Shown here in pieces: positions 26,628 to 35,863 of a stretch of DNA of 64,000 bases (its first letter is position 1; the number at the start of each line of letters is the position of its first letter). The notes under the pieces were generated by a model. That model did not search any database and was not told the DNA's origin. It saw nothing but the letters and a program-made list of their open reading frames with translations. Position numbers and translations under genes: made by a program. The stretch comes from Alistipes timonensis JC136 (GTDB lineage Bacteria; Bacteroidota; Bacteroidia; Bacteroidales; Rikenellaceae): NCBI RefSeq assembly GCF_900107675.1, contig NZ_FNRI01000002.1:186001-250000 (forward strand). Direction: 5' to 3'.

Positions 26628-28193
26628 ATGACAAAAAAACTCTTTCTATATGCCATAGCCGCCGTGACGGCTCTCCAGAGCGTCGCGGCACAGCCCCGGC
26701 TGATCGTCCAGATCGTCGTCGGCTCGATGCGCGGCGAGGACCTCGACCGCTATGCCGAAAATTTCGGCGAAGGGGGCTTCCGCAGGCTCACCGAGGGCGG
26801 TACGGTCTATACCGACAGCCGCTACGACTACCTGCAAACCACCACGCCCGTATCGCTGGCCACGCTCACCACGGGGGCCATGCCCTCGACCCACGGCGTG
26901 ATCGGATCGTGCTGGGTGGACTACACGACCAACAAAGTCATCGAACTGACCGCCGGACGACGGGGTCCCGGAGCTTACAACCTGATCGCCCCGACGCTCT
27001 CGGAGACGTTGCTGCAACACGCTCCCGGCAGCCGCTCGGTGACCGTCGCCGCCGAAGCCGTATCGGCCGTGGTGATGGCCGGACGCGCCGGGGAGGTCTT
27101 CTGGCTCGACTCGGCGCGCTGCGACTGGGTGACCTCGCCTTACTATGCACCCGCAGTTCCCGAATGGATCGACCGCAGCAACCGCGAGCGGTACAACCTC
27201 TCGTACATCTCGACCGAGTGGCGCACGCTGCTCGAACGCGGCCGTTACCTCAACACCCGCAACTACGACATCGCGCTGGCGGGCAAGAGCCGGAAAGAGA
27301 AAGACCTGAACGGCTCGGGACGCCTGAAACTGACCGACGATTTCGAACGCCTGCTCTACACCCCCGCGGGCAACACCGCCGTGCTGGGGCTGGCCAAGCA
27401 GGCCATAGCGCAATACAAGCTCGGCGACGACAAAGTCCCCGACCTGCTGAACATCTGTCTCGACGCGCCGCGACGCATCAGCGAAGCCTATGGTCCCGAG
27501 TCGATCGAAGTCGAGGACATGTACTACCGGCTGGACCGCGACCTGGCGGATTTCCTGACCTTCGTATTCGCGCAGGTCAAAGACGGCAACGCGATGGTCG
27601 TGCTCACCTCCGACCACGGAACGAGCCCCTCCTACGATGCCGGACCGGGCGATGCCGACCGCTTCAACCCGCGGCAGTTCGAGGTGATCGTCAACGGATT
27701 CCTCAACGTCCGCTACGGTGTGGGCGACTGGGTGGTGGAGTACTGCGACCGGAGCGTGTGGCTCAACCACAACCTCATCTACGAACGGGGACTGAACCTC
27801 GCCGAAGTGCAGAACGAAGTGGCGATCTTCGCCATGCAGTTCAGCGGCATCTCCCACGCGCTGGCCGCCACGGCCATGCGCACGAGCTATTTCGGCAGCG
27901 GATACGCCCGGCGGATGCAGAACAGCTTCTATCCCCGGCGTTCGGGCGACGTGATCCTGAACCTGATGCCCGGATGGATCGAGGAGCAGGAGCGCTGCTG
28001 GTCGATGTCGGGCTCGATGTACGGCTACGACACCGAGGTTCCGCTGGTGTTCTACGGCAAGGGCGCAGGCATGCAGCGGGTGAACCGCCGCGTGGATATG
28101 ACCGCCGTGGCCCCGACGCTGGCGCGGCTGGCGGGCATCCGCGAACCGGCAGCCTCGGAGGGCGGGGCCCTGGCGGAAATCGTGGATTTGTAA
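26628..28193 (+). CDS. PafA-like alkaline phosphatase superfamily protein, probably catalytically inactive
   Basis: 521 aa, secreted (MTKKLFLYAIAAVTALQSVAAQ). Overall similarity is to PafA-type alkaline phosphatases: RLIVQIVVGSMRGEDLDRY at the N-terminus, TTGAMPSTHGVIG, IEVEDMYYRLDRDLADFL, VVLTSDHG and YGYDTEVPLVFYG. Several metal and substrate residues known in PafA are absent. The first Asp (VVDQM in active members) is Gly32, the D-x3-H ligand pair before the GP-x-S-x-E motif is not present, and the last ligand His is replaced in MSGSMYGYD. A Thr at the nucleophile position and SDH remain. It is therefore probably a pseudoenzyme with a binding or regulatory role. Confidence 0.75.
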   Translation: MTKKLFLYAIAAVTALQSVAAQPRLIVQIVVGSMRGEDLDRYAENFGEGGFRRLTEGGTVYTDSRYDYLQTTTPVSLATLTTGAMPSTHGVIGSCWVDYTTNKVIELTAGRRGPGAYNLIAPTLSETLLQHAPGSRSVTVAAEAVSAVVMAGRAGEVFWLDSARCDWVTSPYYAPAVPEWIDRSNRERYNLSYISTEWRTLLERGRYLNTRNYDIALAGKSRKEKDLNGSGRLKLTDDFERLLYTPAGNTAVLGLAKQAIAQYKLGDDKVPDLLNICLDAPRRISEAYGPESIEVEDMYYRLDRDLADFLTFVFAQVKDGNAMVVLTSDHGTSPSYDAGPGDADRFNPRQFEVIVNGFLNVRYGVGDWVVEYCDRSVWLNHNLIYERGLNLAEVQNEVAIFAMQFSGISHALAATAMRTSYFGSGYARRMQNSFYPRRSGDVILNLMPGWIEEQERCWSMSGSMYGYDTEVPLVFYGKGAGMQRVNRRVDMTAVAPTLARLAGIREPAASEGGALAEIVDL

Positions 28194-28215
28194 GAACTTT
28201 CAATAAACGCACACC

Positions 28216-28632
28216 ATGGACAAGATACAGGACGAAATCATCGAGGAATTTTCCGTCTTCGACGACTGGCTGGACAAATACGACTACCTGATCGGCCTGA
28301 GCGAAACGCTCCCCCCGATCTCCCCCGAGCACCGCACCGGGCAGTACCTCATCGAAGGGTGCCAGTCGCGGGTCTGGGTCGACGCAAGGCTCGAAGACGG
28401 AAAGGTTTACTACGCGGCGGACAGCGACGCCATAATAACCAAGGGCATTATCGCGTTATTGATCCGTGTACTGAACGGCCGCACGCCGCAGGAGATACTC
28501 GACACGGAGCTCTACTTCATCGACGCCATCGGGCTTTCGGCCAACCTCTCGCCCACGCGGGCCAACGGGCTGGTGTCGATGGTCAAACAGATGCGGCTGT
28601 ACGCTTTGGCTTTTCAAGCCAAAGCCAATTAA
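28216..28632 (+). CDS. sufE: SufE-family cysteine desulfurase sulfur acceptor
   Basis: 138 aa. GQYLIEGCQSRVWVDARL carries the catalytic persulfide Cys of SufE, and GLSANLSPTRANGLVSMV is the conserved C-terminal block. SufE takes persulfide sulfur from SufS for Fe-S cluster assembly. The last residues (QAKAN) and the stop codon are encoded by an inverted repeat plus the AT-rich element at 28603-28658, so the C-terminus looks acquired. A DUF59 gene follows, a fitting neighbour. Confidence 0.92.
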   Translation: MDKIQDEIIEEFSVFDDWLDKYDYLIGLSETLPPISPEHRTGQYLIEGCQSRVWVDARLEDGKVYYAADSDAIITKGIIALLIRVLNGRTPQEILDTELYFIDAIGLSANLSPTRANGLVSMVKQMRLYALAFQAKAN

Positions 28633-28658
28633 AAATGAAGAATTAAAAATTAAAAATT
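28603..28658 (+). repeat. Gene-end inverted repeat plus AT-rich 32-mer element, copy 1
   Basis: GCTTTGGCTT (28603-28612) and AAGCCAAAGC (28616-28625) form a 10-bp perfect stem within the sufE 3' end. Directly after it comes an AT-rich stretch 28626-28658 that matches 35883-35914 with one internal mismatch. The next ATG is 6 nt further on. Confidence 0.75.
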
Positions 28659-28663
28659 AGGGT

Positions 28664-28984
28664 ATGACGCCTGAAGAAATACTTCAAGTCGAGAAGGATA
28701 TCGTTGCGACCCTCAAGAACATATACGATCCCGAAATCCCGGTCAACATCTACGACCTGGGACTGATCTACGAGATCGACTACACGCCCGACGGCGTGGC
28801 TACGATACGCATGACCCTCACCGCCCCCAACTGCCCGATGGCCGACATGCTCGTCGAGGATGTGAACCTCCAGGTCGGGAAGGTCAAAGGCGTGAAATCG
28901 GTGAACGTCATCCTCACGTTCGATCCCGTGTGGGACAAGAGCATGATGTCCGAGGAGGCGTTGTTGGAACTCAACATGTTCTGA
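28664..28984 (+). CDS. DUF59/MIP18-family Fe-S assembly protein (SufT-like)
   Basis: 106 aa. IYDPEIPVNIYDLGLIYEI is the MIP18/DUF59 signature, LTAPNCPMADMLVEDV contains the conserved Cys, and the protein ends with VILTFDPVWDKSMMSEEA. Family members (SufT, the N-terminal domain of some ApbC proteins, eukaryotic MIP18) help mature Fe-S proteins. Position straight after sufE supports this. Its start codon sits at the end of the AT-rich repeat element. Confidence 0.9.
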   Translation: MTPEEILQVEKDIVATLKNIYDPEIPVNIYDLGLIYEIDYTPDGVATIRMTLTAPNCPMADMLVEDVNLQVGKVKGVKSVNVILTFDPVWDKSMMSEEALLELNMF

Positions 28985-28986
28985 CA

Positions 28987-29976
28987 ATGGCGGAGACGGA
29001 GACACGGACGATCGAACGGCTGCGGGCCGGGGCCGGGACATACGCCTGCGGCGGTTACCTCGGCGGGCTCGGCACGCTCCAGCGCACCGAACTCTGCACG
29101 ACGCTGATCTTCGACCGCCTGAGCCGCAAGATGCGCATGGTCGAAGCGCTCCGCAGCGAAGCCGCCGACAACTGGAACCAGACCTTCTACCTGCTCTACT
29201 TCCGCACGCTGGGCGACCGCCGCAACCAGGAGGCTTACCTCGAGTTGGCACGGCGCGTGCCCTACAAGACCGTACTGCGCGAACGGCTGGCCCCGCACGC
29301 CGTCGAGGCAATGCTGTTCGGAGCCTCGGGACTGCTGGAGCTCTACCGCAACGATACCTACACGCTCGATCTGAAACGCAGTTTCGAATACCTCGCGGCC
29401 AAATACGGCATCGAGCCGATGGAGGCTTCGGCATGGACGCTGAACGAGATACGCCCGGCCAACCACCCGGTGCTGCGGCTGGCACAAGCCGCGGAGTTCT
29501 TCTCGCAGGACGAGTTCGTGATGGAGCGCGCCATGTCCTGCCGCACGGAGGAGGAGGTTCGCAAGCTGTTCTGCATCGAGGCGTCGCCCTACTGGCGCAC
29601 ACACCACATTCCCGGCGCCGAGAGCGACGAAAGCCCCAAGCGCATCGGAGCGTTCAAAGCCAACATCATCGGCATCAACCTGGTCGCGGTGCTGCAGTTC
29701 GCCTACGGCAGTTACACGGCCAATGAACGGCTGCGCGACAGCGCCCTGACGCTCATGGAGCGTCTCCCGGCCGAGGACAACCGCTACATGCGCGACTGGC
29801 AGTCGGCCGGAATCCGCCCCCGCAACGCCTTCGAATCGCAAGCTCTGCTGCAACTGGCCGCTGAGTACTGCGCCGAAAAACGGTGCGCGGAGTGCCCCGT
29901 CGGACGGCGGATCGTGCGGCAGACGGCTGACACAGAGGACCGGACGGCGGATATTTTGGCTTTTCCGGAAAAATAG
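28987..29976 (+). CDS. DUF2851 family protein, short form
   Basis: 329 aa from MAETETRTIERLRAG, 2 bp after the DUF59 gene. Blocks typical of DUF2851 are DNWNQTFYLLYFRTLGDRRN, ALLFG-like EAMLFGASGLLELY, RPANHPVLRLAQAAEFF and the C-terminal ESQALLQLAAEYCAEKRCAECPVG with a Cys cluster. As I remember the family, members are about 420 aa with an extra N-terminal domain; that part is missing here. Function unknown. Confidence 0.7.
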   Translation: MAETETRTIERLRAGAGTYACGGYLGGLGTLQRTELCTTLIFDRLSRKMRMVEALRSEAADNWNQTFYLLYFRTLGDRRNQEAYLELARRVPYKTVLRERLAPHAVEAMLFGASGLLELYRNDTYTLDLKRSFEYLAAKYGIEPMEASAWTLNEIRPANHPVLRLAQAAEFFSQDEFVMERAMSCRTEEEVRKLFCIEASPYWRTHHIPGAESDESPKRIGAFKANIIGINLVAVLQFAYGSYTANERLRDSALTLMERLPAEDNRYMRDWQSAGIRPRNAFESQALLQLAAEYCAEKRCAECPVGRRIVRQTADTEDRTADILAFPEK

Positions 29977-29977
29977 T

Positions 29978-29985
29978 TACTTTTG
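29978..29985 (+). promoter_or_regulatory. -7 promoter box for the MBOAT gene
   Basis: TACTTTTG directly after the DUF2851 stop, 66 nt before the MBOAT ATG. Confidence 0.5.
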
Positions 29986-30051
29986 CGCAACGTCACGCTC
30001 CCGGCGGCAGACCCGAACTCCGGAAATCTGCCGTAAATTGTGTTTATACCC

Positions 30052-31515
30052 ATGCTTTTCAATTCATTTGAATTCGCGCTGTTCCTCCCGGTCGTCTTCC
30101 TGCTCTACTGGTTCGTGTTCAACCGCAGCCTGCGGGCGCAGAACCTCTTCGTCGTAGGGGCCAGCTACCTCTTCTACGGATGGTGGAACTGGCGGTTTCT
30201 CCTGCTGATCGCTTTCACGTCGCTGTGCAGCTACGCCAGCGGACTGCTTATCGACCGCTTCCGGAAACGGGGGGGGGAACGCATAAGCCGGGCCGTCAGC
30301 GTGGGGAACATCCTGCTGAACCTCGCAATCCTCGGCGTCTTCAAATATTACGACTTCTTCGTGGCGTCGTTCGCCGAGCTGTTCGGCATCGCCGACTGCG
30401 ACAGCCTCCTGCTGCGGATCATCCTGCCGGTCGGCATCTCGTTCTACACCTTCCAAGCCCTGAGCTACTCGATCGACGTCTACCGCGAAAAACTCGCCCC
30501 GACACGCAACATCGTCGCCTTCTTCGCCTTCATCTCCTTCTTCCCGCAGCTCGTGGCCGGCCCCATCGAACGAGCCACGAACCTGCTGCCGCAATTCCTG
30601 CGGCCGCGGACGTTCGACACGGCGCAGGCCGTGGACGGACTGCGGCAGGCGTTGTGGGGATTCTTCAAAAAAATCGTCGTGGCGGACAACTGCGCCATCC
30701 TGGCCAACGGCATCTTCGACAACTACGAAAACCTTTCGGGAGGGGCTCTCGTCATCGGCGCCGTGGCCTTCTCGTTCCAGATCTACGGCGACTTCTCGGG
30801 CTACTCGGACATCGCCATCGGCATCTCGCGGCTGTTCGGGTTCAGCCTCATGCGCAATTTCAACTACCCCTATTTTTCACGCGACATCGCCGAATTCTGG
30901 CGCCGCTGGCACATCTCGCTCACCACGTGGTTCCGCGACTACATCTACATCCCGCTGGGCGGCAGCCGGGGGCCGAAATGGATGGTATTCCGCAACACGC
31001 TGATCATCTTCCTCGTCAGCGGATTCTGGCACGGCGCGAACTGGACCTTCATCGCCTGGGGAGGCTATCATGCGCTGCTGTTCCTGCCGCTGATCCTCTC
31101 GGGGCGCAACCGCCGGTACACCGGGGAGATTGCCGCCGGACGGGCGTTTCCGTCGGCAGGCGACGCCCTGCGCATGGCCGGGACCTTCTGTCTGGCGGCC
31201 GTGGGATGGATCATCTTCCGCGCCGAGACCATCGGCGATGCCTGGCGCTACGTGCGGAGAATCTTCTCTCCGGCGATCCTCGACCGCGTGGCGCTCGGCG
31301 GCAGCTACGAATCGCCCGGCATCAACGCCGCCGTCGGGGTGGCGATCCTGCTGGCGGTCGAATGGAGCCAGCGAACCCGCCAACACGGACTCGAACTGAC
31401 CGGACGGGCGCATATCCGCCGCCGAAGCGTACGCTACGCCGTCTACTACCTGCTGATTCTGGGCATCTACATCATGCACGCCCAGCAGCAGACGTTCATC
31501 TATTTCCAATTCTGA
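30052..31515 (+). CDS. MBOAT-family O-acyltransferase (AlgI-like)
   Basis: 487 aa from MLFNSFEFALFLPVVFLLYW; an in-frame GTG lies 12 nt upstream. Around ten membrane segments are visible. Signature blocks are FWRRWHISLTTWFRDYIYIPLGGS and the catalytic His in SGFWHGANWTFIAWGGYHA. AlgI/PatA/DltB-type MBOATs pass acyl groups across the inner membrane to extracytoplasmic polysaccharides. A partner SGNH protein follows 7 bp later. A G9 tract at 30269-30277 encodes the cytoplasmic KRGGER loop; gain or loss of one G would truncate the protein after about 75 residues. Confidence 0.92.
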   Translation: MLFNSFEFALFLPVVFLLYWFVFNRSLRAQNLFVVGASYLFYGWWNWRFLLLIAFTSLCSYASGLLIDRFRKRGGERISRAVSVGNILLNLAILGVFKYYDFFVASFAELFGIADCDSLLLRIILPVGISFYTFQALSYSIDVYREKLAPTRNIVAFFAFISFFPQLVAGPIERATNLLPQFLRPRTFDTAQAVDGLRQALWGFFKKIVVADNCAILANGIFDNYENLSGGALVIGAVAFSFQIYGDFSGYSDIAIGISRLFGFSLMRNFNYPYFSRDIAEFWRRWHISLTTWFRDYIYIPLGGSRGPKWMVFRNTLIIFLVSGFWHGANWTFIAWGGYHALLFLPLILSGRNRRYTGEIAAGRAFPSAGDALRMAGTFCLAAVGWIIFRAETIGDAWRYVRRIFSPAILDRVALGGSYESPGINAAVGVAILLAVEWSQRTRQHGLELTGRAHIRRRSVRYAVYYLLILGIYIMHAQQQTFIYFQF

Positions 31516-31522
31516 TCCAGCC

Positions 31523-32464
31523 ATGAACCGATTCCTGCGACGCATCTTCTGGTTCGTACTGCCCGTGGCCGCCGCGGCCGCCGGCGCGGAGTGGGGACTG
31601 CGCAGCATCCCCCACCAGCTCGGATACAAGGCCGCCTACATGGAACGGCACGCCCCGGAGATCGAAGTGCTCTCGCTGGGGCTCTCGCACGCCTTCTACG
31701 GGCTCGATTTCCACGCCTCGAAATTCCGGGGATTCAACCTCGCCTACCACGGACAGCCGCTCGACCGCGACCTGGAACTTTGGGAGAAATACGCCGACCG
31801 TCTCACGTCGCTGCGCGCCGTGGTGATCTCACTCTCGTGCTGGAGCACCCATCACCGGCTGCGCAAGGACGGCGAACAATGGCGCGTGCCCTTTTACACG
31901 ATCAACTACGACCTGCCGGGACCGTGGTACGCCTTCAAGGAGCGTTACATCATCGCCTACCCTTCGCCGGCGTTCCGCTACCTGAAACACGCCCTCTCGC
32001 CCGGGGACATCCGCGCCGAGGGCAACACCCCGCAGGACGAATTCGGCTCCTACATGGCCCTGCGCGACAACCGGCGCCCCGACTGGGACCGGCGCACGGC
32101 CGAAGGCGCCGCCCGGGGACATTCGGATTTCAGCCCCGAAGACGCGGCGCACAACCGCGAAGTGCTGCGCCGCATCGCCGCCGACTGTGCGGCCCGCGGC
32201 GTCCGGGTGGTGCTCTACACCCCGCCGACATGGCCGACCTACCACGAACACCTCTCGGAAGAGATCGTGACCCTCACGCGGCAGATCGGAACGTCGCTGG
32301 CCCGGGAGTTTCCCAACGTGCGTTATGCGGACCTGCTGAAAGACAAGCGGTTCACGGCCGACGACTTCTTCGACGCCTCGCACCTCAATTACGACCACGG
32401 AGGCCGGAAACTCGTCCGCATCCTCGACGACGAAATCGCCGAAGATCCTTTTCCGGCAAAATAA
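31523..32464 (+). CDS. SGNH-like periplasmic partner of the MBOAT acyltransferase
   Basis: 313 aa. An N-terminal membrane anchor (RIFWFVLPVAAAAAGAEWGL) is followed by a periplasmic domain. Block I is EVLSLGLSHAFYGLDF (candidate Ser in GLSH) and the C-terminal DDFFDASHLNYDHGGRKL supplies the Asp-x-x-His pair of SGNH hydrolases. Such proteins (AlgX/AlgJ/PatB-like) complete O-acetylation of a cell-surface glycan with the MBOAT protein. The acceptor polymer is unknown. Confidence 0.75.
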   Translation: MNRFLRRIFWFVLPVAAAAAGAEWGLRSIPHQLGYKAAYMERHAPEIEVLSLGLSHAFYGLDFHASKFRGFNLAYHGQPLDRDLELWEKYADRLTSLRAVVISLSCWSTHHRLRKDGEQWRVPFYTINYDLPGPWYAFKERYIIAYPSPAFRYLKHALSPGDIRAEGNTPQDEFGSYMALRDNRRPDWDRRTAEGAARGHSDFSPEDAAHNREVLRRIAADCAARGVRVVLYTPPTWPTYHEHLSEEIVTLTRQIGTSLAREFPNVRYADLLKDKRFTADDFFDASHLNYDHGGRKLVRILDDEIAEDPFPAK

Positions 32465-32520
32465 TTCGCAGAAAACCCATTCCGGGACCGCCCTCCGGAT
32501 GGATTTCAAAAAATTATTAT

Positions 32521-32528
32521 TATTTTTG
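32521..32528 (+). promoter_or_regulatory. -7 promoter box for secA
   Basis: TATTTTTG, about 41 nt before the secA ATG, in an A/T-rich gap. Confidence 0.55.
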
Positions 32529-32569
32529 TAGGATTTAGAACCCGTAACTCCGAAAACAACAACAACATT

Positions 32570-35500
32570 ATGGATATTCTTGCAAGTATAATCAAAGTCC
32601 TCTTCGGCTCGAAAGCCGATAAGGACCGCAAACAGATCGAGCCTTACCTGGAAAAGATCAAGGCCGTTTACCCCTCGATCGAGGCGCTCTCGAACGACGA
32701 ACTGCGCGCGCGCAGCGAGGCCCTGAAAAAGCAGATCGCCGATTTCATCGCCGGGGACGAGGCCCATATCGTCGAGCTGAAAGCCATCCTCGAGAAGCCC
32801 GAGACGCAGCTCGAAGAGAAAGAGAAGATCTCGAAGGAGATCGACGAGACGACCAAGCGCATCGACGAGAAGATCGAGGAGGTGCTCGACAAGATTCTCC
32901 CCGAGGCGTTCGCCATCATGAAGGATACGGCGCGCCGCTTCGCCCAGAACGATACGGTCGTGGTGACGGCCAACGATTTCGACCGCAATCTCGCCGCGAC
33001 GAAGGATTTCGTCACCATCGAGGGCGACAAGGCCGTCTACGCCACCCACTGGCTGGCCGGCGGCAACGACATGAAGTGGGACATGATCCACTACGACGTG
33101 CAGTTGTTCGGCGGCGTGGTACTCCACCAGGGCAAGATCGCCGAGATGGCGACGGGCGAGGGAAAGACCCTCGTGGCGACGCTCCCCGTATTCCTCAACG
33201 CACTGGCCAGGAAGGGCGTGCACATGGTGACGGTGAACAACTACCTGGCCAAGCGCGACTCCGAATGGATGGGCCCGATGTATCAGTTCCACGGCCTTTC
33301 GGTAGCCTGCATCGACGACACGCAGCCCAACTCCGACGAGCGCCGCGCGGCCTACATGGCCGACATCACGTTCGGAACCAACAACGAATACGGCTTCGAC
33401 TACCTGCGCGACAACATGGCTTCGTCGCCCAAGGACCTCGTGCAGCGCAAGCACCACTATGCCATCGTCGACGAGGTCGACTCGGTGCTGATCGACGACG
33501 CCCGGACGCCGCTCATCATCTCGGGTCCCGTGCCCAAGGGCGACGACCAGATGTTCGAGCAGTACCGCCCGGCGATCGAGAACCTCTACAACCTGCAGAA
33601 AAACCTCGTGACGGCCCTGCTGGCCGAGGCGCGCCAGCTCATCACGGCCGGCAAGACCGAAGAGGGCGGTGTGAAGCTCTACCGCGCCCACAAGGGTCTG
33701 CCGAAATACAAACCGCTCATCAAATACCTCTCGGAACAGGGCGTGAAGGCGCTGATGCAGAAGACCGAGAATACCTACATGCAGGACAACAACCGCCGCA
33801 TGCCCGAGATCACCGACGACCTGTTCTTCGTCATCGACGAGAAGCTCAACTCGGTGGAACTCACGGATAAAGGTCACGAAGTGCTGTCGAAGAACTTCAA
33901 CGAGGACGGCTTCTTCGTGATGCCCGACATCGGCGCCGAAGTCGCCGAGCTGGAAAAGGCCGGACTGACGCCCGAGGAGAAGGCGCAGAAGCGCGACGAG
34001 GTGATCAACGACTACTCGATCAAATCGGAGCGCGTGCACACGGTGATCCAACTGCTGAAGGCGTTCGCCATGTTCGAAAAGGACATCGAATATGTGGTGA
34101 TGGACAACAAGGTGAAGATCGTCGACGAACAGACGGGCCGTATCCTCGAGGGACGCCGCTATTCGGACGGACTCCACCAGGCCATCGAGGCCAAGGAGCA
34201 CGTGAAGGTCGAGGCCGCGACGCAGACATTCGCCACCATCACGCTGCAGAACTATTTCCGCATGTACCACAAGCTCGGCGGTATGACCGGTACGGCCGAG
34301 ACGGAGGCTTCGGAGTTCTGGAGCATCTACAAACTGGATGTCGTGGTGATCCCGACCAACCGCAAGGTGATCCGCGACGACCGCCAAGACCTGATCTACA
34401 AGACCAAGCGCGAGAAATACAACGCCGTGATCGAGGAGATCGTCAAACTCGTCGAGGCGGGCCGTCCGGTGCTGGTCGGCACCACGTCCGTCGAGATCTC
34501 GGAGCTGCTGAGCCGCATGCTCAAGCTCCGCGGCATCCGGCACAACGTCCTGAACGCCAAGCAGCATGCGCTGGAGGCTCAGGTCGTGGCCGAGGCCGGA
34601 CGTTCGGGACAGGTGACCATCGCCACCAACATGGCGGGTCGCGGTACCGACATCAAGCTGGCGCCCGAAGTGAAAGAGGCCGGAGGTCTGGCGATCATCG
34701 GTACGGAGCGCCATGAAAGCCGCCGCGTCGACCGCCAGCTGCGCGGACGTGCCGGACGTCAGGGCGACCCCGGATCGTCGCAGTTCTTCGTATCGCTCGA
34801 GGACGACCTGATGCGTCTGTTCGGTTCGGGCCGCATCGCCACGATGATGGACCGCATGGGTCTGAAAGAGGGCGAGGTGATCCAGGCAGGCATGATGACC
34901 AAGGCCATCGAACGCGCCCAGAAAAAGGTCGAGGAGAACAACTTCGGCATCCGCAAACGCCTGCTGGAATACGACGACGTGATGAACTCGCAACGCGAGG
35001 TGATCTACACCCGCCGCCGTCACGCGCTCTACGGCGAGCGCATCGAGATCGACCTGAACAACATCATGTACGACTACGCCGACAACTTCGTGGAGGAGAA
35101 CCGCGGCATCGACCTCGAGGATTTCCGCATGGAGCTGATCCGCGAGGTGGCCGTGGAGCCTCAGATCGATGAAAAGACTTATGAGGACGCCAAGCCCGCA
35201 GAGTTGGTCGAGGTGATCGTCAAGGCGCTGAAGGAGGCTTATGCGCGCCGGGCGAAGGCCGTGGCCGACACGGTACGGCCTGTGATGGAGCGCATCTACG
35301 AGGACAAGAAGGACCAGCTGGATTCGAACATCTACTTCCCGCTGACGGACGGACACCTGGGTTACAACGTGCCGGTGAACCTGCAGAAATGCAAGAACAC
35401 GGACGGCGCGGAGATTTATAAGGTATTCTCGAAAGTGGTGATGTTCACCACCATCGACGATGCCTGGCGCGAGCACCTGCGCGAGATGGACGACCTGCGC

Positions 35501-35863
35501 CAGAGCGTACAGAACGCCACCTACGAGCAGAAGGACCCGCTGCTGATCTACAAGTTCGAGTCGTTCGAGCTCTTCTCGAAGATGATCGTCAAGGTCAACC
35601 GCGACGTGCTGTCCATCCTCAACAAAGCCTACATTCCCGTACGCGACCAGAACGCCGAGGCCGTACAGCGTCAGCAGCAGGAGCGGGCCAAGGTCGATGT
35701 CAACAAGCTGCAGGCTTCGCGCATGCAGGCCGCGGCGCAGGCCGGGCAGGAGGAGCGCCAGAAGCCGATGCCGATGCATGTCGAGAAAAAGGTCGGCCGC
35801 AACGATCCGTGTCCCTGCGGTTCGGGCAAGAAGTATAAGAATTGTCACGGAAAAGGCCTGTAA
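32570..35863 (+). CDS. secA: Preprotein translocase ATPase SecA
   Basis: 1097 aa, the long form usual in Bacteroidetes. Walker A is EMATGEGKTLVATLP, and VDEVDSVLIDDARTPLIISG is the DEAD-like motif. The preprotein cross-linking domain and GMTGTAETEASEFW follow, then NMAGRGTDIKL and GRAGRQGDPGSSQFF. The C-terminus RNDPCPCGSGKKYKNCH is the zinc-binding SEC-C motif for SecB/ribosome contact. SecA drives secretion through SecYEG. A 19-bp perfect inverted repeat encloses its stop codon. Confidence 0.98.
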   Translation: MDILASIIKVLFGSKADKDRKQIEPYLEKIKAVYPSIEALSNDELRARSEALKKQIADFIAGDEAHIVELKAILEKPETQLEEKEKISKEIDETTKRIDEKIEEVLDKILPEAFAIMKDTARRFAQNDTVVVTANDFDRNLAATKDFVTIEGDKAVYATHWLAGGNDMKWDMIHYDVQLFGGVVLHQGKIAEMATGEGKTLVATLPVFLNALARKGVHMVTVNNYLAKRDSEWMGPMYQFHGLSVACIDDTQPNSDERRAAYMADITFGTNNEYGFDYLRDNMASSPKDLVQRKHHYAIVDEVDSVLIDDARTPLIISGPVPKGDDQMFEQYRPAIENLYNLQKNLVTALLAEARQLITAGKTEEGGVKLYRAHKGLPKYKPLIKYLSEQGVKALMQKTENTYMQDNNRRMPEITDDLFFVIDEKLNSVELTDKGHEVLSKNFNEDGFFVMPDIGAEVAELEKAGLTPEEKAQKRDEVINDYSIKSERVHTVIQLLKAFAMFEKDIEYVVMDNKVKIVDEQTGRILEGRRYSDGLHQAIEAKEHVKVEAATQTFATITLQNYFRMYHKLGGMTGTAETEASEFWSIYKLDVVVIPTNRKVIRDDRQDLIYKTKREKYNAVIEEIVKLVEAGRPVLVGTTSVEISELLSRMLKLRGIRHNVLNAKQHALEAQVVAEAGRSGQVTIATNMAGRGTDIKLAPEVKEAGGLAIIGTERHESRRVDRQLRGRAGRQGDPGSSQFFVSLEDDLMRLFGSGRIATMMDRMGLKEGEVIQAGMMTKAIERAQKKVEENNFGIRKRLLEYDDVMNSQREVIYTRRRHALYGERIEIDLNNIMYDYADNFVEENRGIDLEDFRMELIREVAVEPQIDEKTYEDAKPAELVEVIVKALKEAYARRAKAVADTVRPVMERIYEDKKDQLDSNIYFPLTDGHLGYNVPVNLQKCKNTDGAEIYKVFSKVVMFTTIDDAWREHLREMDDLRQSVQNATYEQKDPLLIYKFESFELFSKMIVKVNRDVLSILNKAYIPVRDQNAEAVQRQQQERAKVDVNKLQASRMQAAAQAGQEERQKPMPMHVEKKVGRNDPCPCGSGKKYKNCHGKGL

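Noticed and set aside
31829..35848. A 1339-codon frame antisense to secA and its upstream gene
   Set aside because: It is a shadow frame: secA on the plus strand is fully conserved, and the antisense translation has the same biased composition as other shadows here.
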